Positions 14,588 to 22,469 are shown, counted from the first letter of the stretch. The stretch is 32,563 bases of DNA from Brevundimonas subvibrioides (GCA_002280475.1 NCEB01000026.1:1-32563); one strand, 5' to 3'. The notes: generated by a model not told the origin, from the sequence alone. Translations and numbers: made by a program.

Positions 14588-15720
14588 CCGTCCTGGCTCT
14601 GACAGGCGCGCGCATTCTCACGCCGGACGGATGGCTGGACGACCACGCCGTCGTGGTCGAACAGGGCGCGATCCGGCAGGTGACGGCGGTGTCCCGGTTG
14701 TCGCCGGGCCTGGTGCGCCGGCCTCTCGACGGCGGGTTCCTGATCCCGGGGTTCATCGACGTCCAGGTTAACGGGGGCGGCGGGGTCCTGCTGAACGACC
14801 AACCGACGCTCGAGGGGGTCAGGGCGATCGCGGCGGCACATCGACGGTTCGGCACCACCGCCCTCCTGCCCACCCTGATCAGTGACGACCTTGCGGTGGT
14901 CGCCCAGGCCATCGCGGCCGTTCAAGCGGCTATGGCGGAAGGGGTTCCCGGCGTCGTCGGCCTTCATATCGAAGGGCCGTTCCTCAACAGAGGAAAGCCG
15001 GGGATCCATGACTCCGGCAAGTTCCGCGCACTCGACGCCGCCGCCGTCGATCTTCTCTCGTCCCTGAACGGTGGGGTGACGCTCGTGACCCTGGCCCCCG
15101 AGCTCGTTGAACCCTCGACCCTCAGGGCCCTGACCGAACGCGGCGTGGTCGTGTCCGCGGGACACACCCTGGCTACCTACGACCAGATGAGATCGGCCGT
15201 GGACGCGGGACTCACAGGAGTCACCCATCTGTTCAACGCCATGAGCCCGTTCGAGAGCAGACATCCGGGCGTTGTCGGGGCCGCGCTGGATCTGGGCCTG
15301 ACCAGCGGCCTGATCGTGGACGGTCATCACGTTCATCCCGCCGCCCTGCGCATCGCCCTGGCGGCCGCAGGGCCGGACCACATGATGCTGGTCACCGACG
15401 CCATGCCGACCGTGGGATCGGCCGACAAACGGTTCACCCTCGGCGGGCGCCTCATCGTGGCGGAAGACGGGGCCTGCCGCGCCGAAGACGGCACCCTGGC
15501 GGGATCGGATCTGGACATGGCCCTGGCCGTCCGCAACGCCATCCGCCTCATGGGCGTCGATCTCGCCACGGCCTCGACCATGGCCAGCGCCACGCCGGCT
15601 CGGTTTCTGGGCCAGGGACATCGGATGGGGACCATCGAACCCGGCCGGCGGGCGGACCTGGTCCATCTGGACACGGCCCTGGGCGTCGCGGGGGTGTGGA
15701 TCGCCGGCGCGCCGGCGTGA
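14584..15720 (+). CDS. nagA: N-acetylglucosamine-6-phosphate deacetylase NagA
   Basis: A 378-aa amidohydrolase that removes acetate from GlcNAc-6-P to give GlcN-6-P. Visible family motifs are PGFIDVQVNGGGG near residue 57, GLHIEGPFLN with the metal-binding Glu, SAGHT and THLFNAMSPFE with the metal-binding His residues, DGHHVHP and LVTDAM with the catalytic Asp. The length is typical. It overlaps the NagB-II gene upstream and the GH84 gene downstream by 4 nt each, so the three are probably translated together. It receives GlcNAc-6-P from the NagK-like kinase and from MurQ. Confidence 0.96.
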   Translation: MTVLALTGARILTPDGWLDDHAVVVEQGAIRQVTAVSRLSPGLVRRPLDGGFLIPGFIDVQVNGGGGVLLNDQPTLEGVRAIAAAHRRFGTTALLPTLISDDLAVVAQAIAAVQAAMAEGVPGVVGLHIEGPFLNRGKPGIHDSGKFRALDAAAVDLLSSLNGGVTLVTLAPELVEPSTLRALTERGVVVSAGHTLATYDQMRSAVDAGLTGVTHLFNAMSPFESRHPGVVGAALDLGLTSGLIVDGHHVHPAALRIALAAAGPDHMMLVTDAMPTVGSADKRFTLGGRLIVAEDGACRAEDGTLAGSDLDMALAVRNAIRLMGVDLATASTMASATPARFLGQGHRMGTIEPGRRADLVHLDTALGVAGVWIAGAPA

Positions 15721-16781
15721 TCCCAGAGCTCGGGATCATCGAGGGCTATTTCGGGCGAATGTGGTCCTGGCCCGACCGGGCCTTCGTTCTGCGGACGCTG
15801 GCTGCGGCCGGCTACGGCTTCTTCCATTACGCCCCCAAGGGTGAGGCCCGACTGCGACGGGGCTGGCGCGATCCGTTCGACGACGCGGCGCTTCACGAGC
15901 TCGCCGCGTTCGCCCGTCTGTGTCGGGCCTTGGGGGTCCGGTTCGGGATCGGCCTGACCCCCTATGAGGCGCATCTGGATTCCGGCCCCACGGCGCGCCG
16001 GGCCCTGAAGGCCAAGTTGAGCCAGCTTCGCGATTTGGGACTGGAGGACCTCGTCATTCTGTTCGACGACATGCGGGGTGACCTGCCGGACCTCGCCGCC
16101 CGCCAGGCGGACATCGTCTCGACCTGCCTGGTCGAGGCGGTGGCAGAGCGGCATTTCGTGGTGCCCAGCTACTATTCGGATGACCCGATCCTGGACCGCG
16201 TGTTCGGCGCGCGGCCGGCCCACTATCTGCGCGATCTCGGCCGAGGCCTGGCGTCGACCGTGTCCGTCTATTGGACCGGCGAAGCGGTCTGCTCGAAGAC
16301 CTACGACATCGTCCATCTCGACCGGGTGTCTAGCGAGCTCGAACGGCCGGTCTCCCTGTGGGACAACTACCCGGTCAATGATGGCCCCCGGATGTCGGCC
16401 TACCTGCATCTGCGAGGCTTTCCGAGGACGCACGCAGACCTTGCGGGACGCGTTCGCCACCATGCGATCAATCCGATGCTTCAGCCGCGCCTGGGTCTCA
16501 TCGCGGCACTGACTCTCCCGATCGTATACAGGGCCGGCCAAGCTCACGCCGAGGCAGAGGCGCTCCGCGACGCGGCGGTCCAGGTCCTGGGCGAAAGTCT
16601 CGCCGATCGGCTACTCGCGGATTTGCCGCTTCTGCAGCACGCGGGACGGTCGGGCGCAGGCCTCGACCTGTCTCGCCTGATCGACCGCTACGGCGGCCTC
16701 GATCATCCGGCCGCCCTCGAGATCGTCGACTGGGCCTGCGGAGGTTATGCCATGGGCGACGAGCTGGTCCGGACCCAGTGA
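15717..16781 (+). CDS. GH84-family beta-N-acetylglucosaminidase (O-GlcNAcase-like), no signal peptide
   Basis: A 354-aa protein with the catalytic core of glycoside hydrolase family 84. GIIEGYFGRMWSWPDR matches the opening GxxEGFYGxPW motif. VILFDDM has the catalytic Asp-Asp pair used in substrate-assisted hydrolysis, SVYWTGEAVCSK and WDNYPVND are family signatures. The GTG at 15717 is the best start because it overlaps the nagA stop (GTGA); the start at 15696 lies inside nagA. No signal peptide or lipobox is present, so it should be cytoplasmic and cleave terminal beta-GlcNAc from small imported glycosides, or possibly from proteins. Many bacterial GH84 enzymes are secreted and larger. Its stop abuts the stop of the convergent kinase gene. 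Confidence 0.88.
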   Translation: MIPELGIIEGYFGRMWSWPDRAFVLRTLAAAGYGFFHYAPKGEARLRRGWRDPFDDAALHELAAFARLCRALGVRFGIGLTPYEAHLDSGPTARRALKAKLSQLRDLGLEDLVILFDDMRGDLPDLAARQADIVSTCLVEAVAERHFVVPSYYSDDPILDRVFGARPAHYLRDLGRGLASTVSVYWTGEAVCSKTYDIVHLDRVSSELERPVSLWDNYPVNDGPRMSAYLHLRGFPRTHADLAGRVRHHAINPMLQPRLGLIAALTLPIVYRAGQAHAEAEALRDAAVQVLGESLADRLLADLPLLQHAGRSGAGLDLSRLIDRYGGLDHPAALEIVDWACGGYAMGDELVRTQ

Positions 16782-17651
16782 TCAGCCGGGCAGGGGACGT
16801 CCCGCCAGGAGCAGGGCGCCGTCCAGCGCATCGCCCAGCGGGGGGACCAGACGATCGACGATCCGGGCCCGAAGCCAGGGGGTCATGGGTTCGGCCAGTC
16901 CGCCCATCAGCACGCAGCGGGTCGCGCCCCGGGCGAAGATGGTCTCGATGAAGCGTTCGACATGCAGCGCCGCGTCGCGGACGATCGAGAGGGCGATCTC
17001 GTCTCCCGTCTCCGCATGGGCCAGGACCAGCGGCGCGAAGCCGGCGTAGTCTGCGGGCGTGGCTCCATCCATCCAGGCGATCACGCTCGGGATGGCGTGG
17101 TCGAAGCGCTGGGTCAGCGCCTGGCTGAGCGGGGTCGGGCGCGTGCGTCCGTCCAGCGCGCGCAGCGCGTGCCGGATCGCGCTGAGACCCAGGGCCGCCC
17201 CGCTGCCCTCGTCGGAGATGGGAAAGCCGTAGCCGCCGATCGATGTGCTGTCCTCGCCGCGCTTGATCAGCCCGACACTGCCGGTGCCCAGGATCAGGAT
17301 GGCGCCGTCCCCGCCGGCGTGGGCCCCCAGATTGGCGATCATGGAATCGCTGCTGAGCGCCAGGCTCCGGAACGGAAAGGCGAGGGCCTGGATCTTCGCC
17401 TTCATGCCCATGCGATTGATGCCGGCGATGCCCATGCCGACGCGAACCTCGGGCAGATCCGTCTCGCCCAGCCCGGCGGCTTCGGTGGCCTGACGGCAGA
17501 CGTCGAGCAGGATCGCATGCAGGGCCTCCAGCCCGATCCGGGTGTTCGCTGGCCCGGCTGTGCCGATGCCGAGGATCGTGCCAGCCTCGTCGGTCAGCCT
17601 GGCCTTGCAACTCGTCCCGCCTGCATCGATCCCGAGATAAAGCGCCATCAT
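16782..17651 (-). CDS. BadF/BadG-family N-acetylglucosamine kinase
   Basis: A 289-aa ASKHA-fold sugar kinase predicted to make GlcNAc-6-P from GlcNAc and ATP. Motifs are LGIDAGGTSCKARL (phosphate-1 loop), MGIAGINRMG, ILGTGSVGLIKRG (phosphate-2), GGYGFPISDEGSGAALG, typical of BadF/BadG GlcNAc kinases, and CVLMGGLA near the C-terminus. A GGAG stands 3 nt before ATG 17651 and 6 nt before the next ATG (17648), so either may be used. It is divergent from anmK across a 175-nt region holding operator site 3, and convergent with the GH84 gene. It supplies phosphorylated GlcNAc because the SSS importer does not phosphorylate. Confidence 0.9.
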   Translation of the reverse strand: MMALYLGIDAGGTSCKARLTDEAGTILGIGTAGPANTRIGLEALHAILLDVCRQATEAAGLGETDLPEVRVGMGIAGINRMGMKAKIQALAFPFRSLALSSDSMIANLGAHAGGDGAILILGTGSVGLIKRGEDSTSIGGYGFPISDEGSGAALGLSAIRHALRALDGRTRPTPLSQALTQRFDHAIPSVIAWMDGATPADYAGFAPLVLAHAETGDEIALSIVRDAALHVERFIETIFARGATRCVLMGGLAEPMTPWLRARIVDRLVPPLGDALDGALLLAGRPLPG

Positions 17652-17690
17652 CGTCTCCGTCCCAACCCGATCCCCTGCGACCGGTAGCTC

Positions 17691-17720
17691 TTGACTGGTA
17701 TTAAGGTGGTATTAGATAGA
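17691..17720 (+). promoter_or_regulatory. Divergent nagK/anmK region with GntR-type operator (site 3, doubled)
   Basis: TGGTATTAGATAGA lies at 17707-17720, and a second TGGTATTA lies 11 bp upstream at 17696-17703. TTGACT (17691-17696) and TAGATA (17713-17718), 16 bp apart, form a promoter-like pair for the rightward transcript. Transcription would start near 17725, exactly where ATG 17726 begins. One site between divergent genes could control both directions. Confidence 0.65.
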
Positions 17721-17725
17721 TTCAT

Positions 17726-17839
17726 ATGCCCCGTATTCGTCGAGAACCGCAACTCCCGTCCCCTCGCGGCGAAAGCCGTCCGCGCCTCAGGCCCGAGGCC
17801 GAGCTTCGCGGTCTGTCCTGGCAGGGGTGGGGGCGTTGA
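17726..17839 (+). CDS. Possible 37-aa leader ORF overlapping the anmK start
   Basis: ATG 17726 opens a 37-codon frame that is rich in Arg and Pro (starts MPRIRREPQL, ends LSWQGWGR). Its TGA (17837-17839) overlaps a TTG start codon of anmK (TTGA). It has no Shine-Dalgarno. The predicted transcription start falls at or within a base or two of the ATG, so it could be translated as a leaderless message, and anmK by coupling. There is no homology I recognise. It may instead be non-coding leader. Confidence 0.35.
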   Translation: MPRIRREPQLPSPRGESRPRLRPEAELRGLSWQGWGR

Positions 17840-19044
17840 ACGCGGGCATCGCGTCCCTGCACGCCGTCTCCGCCAAGCAGACGCGGATCATCATCGGCCT
17901 GATGTCGGGCACCTCGCTGGACGGCCTGGACGTGGCCCTCTGCCGACTGGTCGGGTCGGGGACCGACACGGAGGTGTCCCTCATGGCGTTCAAGACCGTC
18001 CCCTACGACGACGAGATCAAGTCCCAGATCCGCACGGTCTTCGCCCGCACTACCGTCGACCTGCTGCATCTGACCCTTTTGAACCGCTGGATCGGCCGTC
18101 TGCACGCCGCCATGATCAAGGCCTGCCTTGCGGACTGGGGGATATCGTCCCGCGAGGTGGATGCGGTCGCCTCGCACGGTCAGACCGTCATGCATGCGCC
18201 GGAGTTCTTCCATGGCCAGACGATGTTCGGCAACGGCACGTTGCAGATCGGGGACGGGGACCACGTCGCAGTCGAAACCGGCATCCTCACCCTCTCGGAC
18301 TTCCGGCAGAAACACATCGCCGCCGGCGGCCAGGGCGCGCCCCTGGCGGTCTACGGAGATTATCTGATCTTCGCCGACCCGGTCGAGCACCGCATCCTCC
18401 TGAACATGGGCGGGATCGCCAACTTCACCTATCTCCCGGCAGCGGCGGGTTGCGACGACGTCTTCGTCACGGACACCGGACCCGGCAACACCCTGCTCGA
18501 CACCTATGTGCGCGCCACCTGTCCCGGGCTGGAGTTTGACCGCGACGCCGGCCTCGCGGCGCGTGGAACGGTCGACGCGGCGCTACTGGCGGCCATGAAG
18601 ACGAGCTCCTTCTTCAGGGAGCCGCTCCCGCGCACGATCGGGCCCGAGCTGTTCAACCTGGACTTCATCCGGCGCTGTCAGACCGAGACGGGCACCCAAG
18701 GCCTGGCCGTGCCCGACGTGCTCGCCACCTTGACCCGGTTCAGCGCCGAGACGATCGCCGAGACGCTCCTGGAGTGTCTGGCGGCCCGCGGCGCGGAGGC
18801 GCGGGATTTCCGCATCTATGCGTCCGGCGGCGGCTGTCACAATCCTCTGCTGATGCGGCTGATCCGCGAACGCCTGCCCTGTCCGATCGGCCTGACCGAC
18901 GCGCTGGGCATCCCCGGCGACGCCAAGGAGGCGGTTCTCTTCGCGGTCCTTGCCAATGAGACCCTGGCGGGTGGACGCTGCTCGTTCGGCGATCGGCAGG
19001 GGGTTCCGTCGGTCTCTCTGGGCAAGATTTCGCTGCCGGCCTAG
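17827..19044 (+). CDS. anmK: Anhydro-N-acetylmuramic acid kinase AnmK
   Basis: A ~400-aa ASKHA-fold kinase that opens and phosphorylates 1,6-anhydro-MurNAc to MurNAc-6-P in the cytoplasm, the step before MurQ. Motifs are IGLMSGTSLDGLDVALC, SHGQTVMHAPE, AAGGQGAPL, LLNMGGIANFTYLP, TDTGPGNTLLD (with the Asp expected to act as base) and YASGGGCHNPLLMRLI. In the DFRxxDxAAGGQGAPL motif of typical AnmKs the second Asp is His here (DFRQKH), which suggests a divergent clade. The start is GTG 17827 or, more likely by coupling to the upstream ORF, TTG 17836. No ATG is available. The stop is immediately followed by the ATG of the D-lactate dehydrogenase gene. Confidence 0.92.
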   Translation: MGALNAGIASLHAVSAKQTRIIIGLMSGTSLDGLDVALCRLVGSGTDTEVSLMAFKTVPYDDEIKSQIRTVFARTTVDLLHLTLLNRWIGRLHAAMIKACLADWGISSREVDAVASHGQTVMHAPEFFHGQTMFGNGTLQIGDGDHVAVETGILTLSDFRQKHIAAGGQGAPLAVYGDYLIFADPVEHRILLNMGGIANFTYLPAAAGCDDVFVTDTGPGNTLLDTYVRATCPGLEFDRDAGLAARGTVDAALLAAMKTSSFFREPLPRTIGPELFNLDFIRRCQTETGTQGLAVPDVLATLTRFSAETIAETLLECLAARGAEARDFRIYASGGGCHNPLLMRLIRERLPCPIGLTDALGIPGDAKEAVLFAVLANETLAGGRCSFGDRQGVPSVSLGKISLPA

Positions 19045-20808
19045 ATGTCTGCGGGCGGCCCGGTGAACGCGAAGATAGATGATGGTAGCTCGACCCCGCC
19101 GCTGGACGTTCTGGCCACCCTGCGCGGCATCGTCGGTCGCCGACACGTCCTGACCGCACCCGGCGCGACCCGGCGATTTCGGCGAGGCTATCGGTTCGGA
19201 GAGGGCGCTGTGGAGGCCGTCGTGCGGCCGGGCACGCTCCTCGAACTCTGGCAGGTGTTCGAGACCTGCATCCGCGCCGGTCGGATCGTCATCGTTCAGG
19301 CGGCCAATACCGGTCTGACGGGCGGATCGACGCCCCGCGGGGAGGACTATGACCGGCCGGTCGTGCTCATCAACACGCTCAGGATCGACGCCATCCATCC
19401 GATCGGCGAGGGCCGTCAGGTCGTCTGCCTGGCCGGGGCCACCCTCGATCGGCTGGAACGCACCCTGGCGGGGTTCGGCCGCGAGCCCCATTCGGTGATC
19501 GGCTCGTCATGCATCGGTGCCACGGTCGTAGGCGGAGTCTGCAATAACTCCGGCGGCGCCCTGGTTCAGCGCGGGCCGGCCTATACGAAGTACGCGCTCT
19601 TTGGTCGCGTGGGTGACGACGGCGTTCCCCGGCTGGTCAACCACCTGGGGATCGACTTGGGTGAGGATCCGCAGGAGGTCCTGCGCCGTGTCGAGGGCGG
19701 TGATTTCGGCCCGCGGGACATCGAGGCGACCCCGGAGGGAGCCTCGGACGCCGATTATGCCAGGCGGGTCCGCGACATCGACGCGGACACTCCGGCCCGC
19801 CACAACGCCGATCCCGATCGGCTGTTCGAGGCGTCGGGCAGCGCCGGCAAGGTGCTGGTCCTGGCCGTGCGGCTGGATACCTTTGCGCGCGCCGACGACA
19901 GCGCCGTCTTCTACATCGGCGCCCAGGACCCTTCAGATCTCACCCGGCTTCGACGGGAGATGTTGTCGACCTTCGAAACGCTTCCGGTCGCCGCCGAATA
20001 CATGCACCGGGACTGCTACGACCTGGCGCGGCGCTACGGCAAGGACACCGTCCTGGCGATCCAGGCCTTTGGCACGAGCCGTATCGGCGCCCTGTTTGCG
20101 CTAAAGGCGCGCTTCGACGCCGTCGCCGAGGCGACCGGCATCCTGCCGCGGTTCCTGTCGGATCGGATTCTTCAGAGAGCGAGCGCCCTTTTCCCCGAGC
20201 ATCTGCCTCGGCGAATGAACGCGTTTCGCGATCGGTTCGAGCATCATTTGATCCTCAAGATGAGCGGGACCGGTGTGCGCGAGGCCCGGGAGTGGCTTGG
20301 CCGCCACTGGACGGGCGAGGGACGCGACGTGTTCGAGTGCACGACGGCCGAAGGCACCAAGGCCATGCTGCACCGGTTCGCGGCGGCCGGCGCCGCGGTG
20401 CGCTACAGGGCCGTCCATCACGCCACCGTCGAGGACATCGTCGCCCTGGACATCGCCTTGCGTCGCAACGACCCGAATTGGGTCGAAACCCTTCCCTTGG
20501 AACTTTCGGAGTCGCTGATCCACCGGCTCTACTACGGCCACTTCTTCTGCCACGTGTTTCACCAGGACTACATCGTCGCCCGGGGCCACGATCCGGTCGC
20601 GCTTGAACATCGGATGCTGGAGCAGCTCGATCTCAGGCGCGCTGCCTATCCCGCCGAACACAATGTGGGCCATCTGTACAAGGCCAGTCCGGCGCAGGTC
20701 GCGCATTTCAGGGCGCTGGATCCTTGCAACTGCATGAACCCTGGGATCGGAGGGGCGTCGAGGCGGGCTGGATGGGTCTGCGAAGGCGAGGACAAAAGTC
20801 CGACCTGA
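19045..20808 (+). CDS. dld: Quinone-dependent D-lactate dehydrogenase (Dld type)
   Basis: A 587-aa FAD-linked dehydrogenase of the E. coli Dld type, oxidising D-lactate to pyruvate and passing electrons to the quinone pool at the inner membrane face. The FAD-binding PCMH half has VVRPGTLLELWQVFE, VQAANTGLTGGSTPRGEDY, VINTLRID and IGSSCIGATVVGGVCNNSGG. The C-terminal cap and membrane domain includes HHLILKMSGTG, FHQDYIVARG, YPAEHNVGHLYKA and CMNPGIGGASRR close to the end. Length matches the family (~570 aa). The ATG directly abuts the anmK stop, so both are likely co-translated. It deals with the D-lactate that MurQ releases, which explains its place in this locus. Confidence 0.94.
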   Translation: MSAGGPVNAKIDDGSSTPPLDVLATLRGIVGRRHVLTAPGATRRFRRGYRFGEGAVEAVVRPGTLLELWQVFETCIRAGRIVIVQAANTGLTGGSTPRGEDYDRPVVLINTLRIDAIHPIGEGRQVVCLAGATLDRLERTLAGFGREPHSVIGSSCIGATVVGGVCNNSGGALVQRGPAYTKYALFGRVGDDGVPRLVNHLGIDLGEDPQEVLRRVEGGDFGPRDIEATPEGASDADYARRVRDIDADTPARHNADPDRLFEASGSAGKVLVLAVRLDTFARADDSAVFYIGAQDPSDLTRLRREMLSTFETLPVAAEYMHRDCYDLARRYGKDTVLAIQAFGTSRIGALFALKARFDAVAEATGILPRFLSDRILQRASALFPEHLPRRMNAFRDRFEHHLILKMSGTGVREAREWLGRHWTGEGRDVFECTTAEGTKAMLHRFAAAGAAVRYRAVHHATVEDIVALDIALRRNDPNWVETLPLELSESLIHRLYYGHFFCHVFHQDYIVARGHDPVALEHRMLEQLDLRRAAYPAEHNVGHLYKASPAQVAHFRALDPCNCMNPGIGGASRRAGWVCEGEDKSPT

Positions 20809-20893
20809 TGTCGTGTTCCAGGCGGGAAGCCAAATACCGCTTCTGGCGCATTTGCGACTTTGTGAGTCGCCGGTTGGCTCGTCATCAATCGCT
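20809..20893. other. Junction between chromosomal dld and the ICE/plasmid block
   Basis: 85 nt between two convergent stop codons. It contains a 6-bp hairpin (GCGACT 20854-20859 with AGTCGC 20865-20870) without a T-run. I see no tRNA end or obvious direct repeat. The mobile-element relaxase is cut short at its right edge, so a recombination breakpoint may lie here. Confidence 0.5.
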
Positions 20894-22141
20894 TCATCGC
20901 TCCAGTGTCGGCTGACCGCGATCCAAGGTTCCGAGCCTCGCTATCCCGCGATCGGTGCCAAGGATCTCGACGGCCTTGCCGACTGCGGGTGTGGTCGTGC
21001 CCGGGGCCAACCTCGCGTAATGCTCCATGCCCGCGCGGTCCTTCACCACCACGAAGGGTGACGCCCCGACCTCGTCGTGCCGTCCGGCCTGCACGACGTG
21101 ACCGCGCACCGTTTCGGCCCCCAACGGGCGAACGTCCCGTGCACCCGCCATCCGTCTTTGGTTCAGCGTCCGGATCACATCCCGCCGGATCTGCAACGTC
21201 CTGAGCTTGGTCTCCATATGCGCGTCGAGCCGGTACCGACCCCCGGTTCTTTCCGCCAACCCTAGCCGCTCCAGATGCCGCAATCGACCCCGGGACAGCG
21301 CCGCCCAGGCATCCGTCCCGCCGACACCGTCCTCAACCAGACCGTCCGCGTCAGCCGCCTGCACTAGCCGCCGATCAAACCCCGTGAACCGATCCGCCTC
21401 GGTTTCCTTCCAGATGCGCCGCTCGGCGTCGGCGCGGGAGAGATCGCCCAGACGCTCTTGCGCCACCTCCTGCGACCGCGCCCGGAAGCCAAAGCCGATG
21501 TAGTCGCGCGGGATCACCAGATCGCGTCCATCGGCCCGCTTCCCCCGAACGACCAGATGCGCGTGCGGCTGGTCGGTATCGAAGTGGCAGGTGCCGATCC
21601 ATCGCAGTCCCGGCTCGCCCAGATCGGCCGACACTCGCGCCATGACCTCGCGGGTGTACCCTCTCAGATCGGCGATCCGGTCGCCATGTTCCGGCGACAC
21701 GATGAACCGGAAATGATGTCGATCCGACCCCCAGTCCCGGGTCGCCTCGGCCGCATCGACAGCGTCGCCTGTCCGGTCGTAGAACTCGGCGGGCTTGCCC
21801 TCGACGCCGGCGCCGGCCCGCCCGAGATAGCTCACATGCGCCGCAAGAGCCGCCGCCCGCGCCGCGCCCTTTCCGGCGTGTCTCGACACCAGCGCCTTGA
21901 CGATCACCTTCTGCCGGACGTCCAGCCGGAAGGCGCGCCCTGAACGCTTCTGCGCCGTCCTGAGGACCCCTGCACGGTCGCCGTAAGCAAAGAGCCGGGA
22001 TGCCGCGAGCCTCTGGAACATCGCCGTCCGCACATTGATCCGGTCGCTTTTCAGCGTGGTCGGCAGACTGACCCGACCGGCTTTGCTGTCATTCTCGCCG
22101 CGCTCGTCCAGCCGTACCTGGATGCCGCTTCTCACCGACAT
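20894..22141 (-). CDS. Relaxase (VirD2-like, DUF3363 type), C-terminally short
   Basis: A 415-aa conjugative relaxase/mobilisation nuclease of the DUF3363 group, which nicks oriT and pilots the transferred strand. Visible are VIVKALVSRHAG, AAHVSYLGR (possible catalytic Tyr), DRHHFRFIVSPEHGD and the metal-binding HFDTDQPHAHLVVRG. A DUF3363 part follows with LRHLERLGLAE and TLQIRRDVIRTLNQRRM. Proteins of this family are usually about 580-680 aa; this one stops inside the DUF3363 part. The N-terminus also lacks much of the usual basic extension. No VirD4 or trb genes follow in the direction of transcription, where they normally sit. Start ATG 22141 has GGAGACGAGG upstream. It is probably a truncated relic, although the nuclease region is present. 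Confidence 0.85.
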   Translation of the reverse strand: MSVRSGIQVRLDERGENDSKAGRVSLPTTLKSDRINVRTAMFQRLAASRLFAYGDRAGVLRTAQKRSGRAFRLDVRQKVIVKALVSRHAGKGAARAAALAAHVSYLGRAGAGVEGKPAEFYDRTGDAVDAAEATRDWGSDRHHFRFIVSPEHGDRIADLRGYTREVMARVSADLGEPGLRWIGTCHFDTDQPHAHLVVRGKRADGRDLVIPRDYIGFGFRARSQEVAQERLGDLSRADAERRIWKETEADRFTGFDRRLVQAADADGLVEDGVGGTDAWAALSRGRLRHLERLGLAERTGGRYRLDAHMETKLRTLQIRRDVIRTLNQRRMAGARDVRPLGAETVRGHVVQAGRHDEVGASPFVVVKDRAGMEHYARLAPGTTTPAVGKAVEILGTDRGIARLGTLDRGQPTLER

Positions 22142-22420
22142 GGCCTCGTCTCCGCAGAAACGACGACCCCCGAAACCGCCCTAACTCACCGCAAGTCGTG
22201 GAAGCGCTTCGAGGTCGTCGTAAGATGCTGAGACCCTACAAAAAAACAGACACCCTCTCATCTTCTTTTATCTTGCCCTAGGACCTAAAATACGATCACC
22301 CGTCTATGCTCATCATATACGATCAACACCCATCAACAGTAATGCGTAGATCAGCGATGAGATGATGTATCCCGATTCGCCTGCCGTTGTGCGGATGCCT
22401 CCACAGCGGCCAAACGCAGA
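22142..22420. other. AT-richer non-coding region upstream of the relaxase; possible oriT region
   Basis: No gene on either strand. The stretch 22240-22370 is clearly richer in A and T than anything around it. It contains a direct repeat ATACGATCA at 22290-22298 and 22317-22325 (start-to-start 27 bp). oriT commonly lies next to the relaxase gene, and the relaxase promoter must be here too. No nick-site consensus could be assigned. Confidence 0.45.
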
Positions 22421-22422
22421 AA

Positions 22423-22448
22423 ACCCGCCCGGCCGAAGCCGAGCGGGT
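22423..22448 (-). terminator. Rho-independent terminator after the DUF2493 gene
   Basis: ACCCGC (22423-22428) pairs with GCGGGT (22443-22448), extended inward by CGGC/GCCG around a CGAA loop with one C-A mismatch. On the minus strand the stem is followed by TTTT. It lies 22 nt beyond the stop of the gene ending at 22470, separating it from the relaxase gene. Confidence 0.8.
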
Positions 22449-22469
22449 CTTGCCGTCTGGGGTGTGATC

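Noticed and set aside
18301..18345. AnmK inactivated by loss of its catalytic base
   Set aside because: The Asp-to-His change is in a different motif; the Asp expected to act as base (TDTGPGN) is present.
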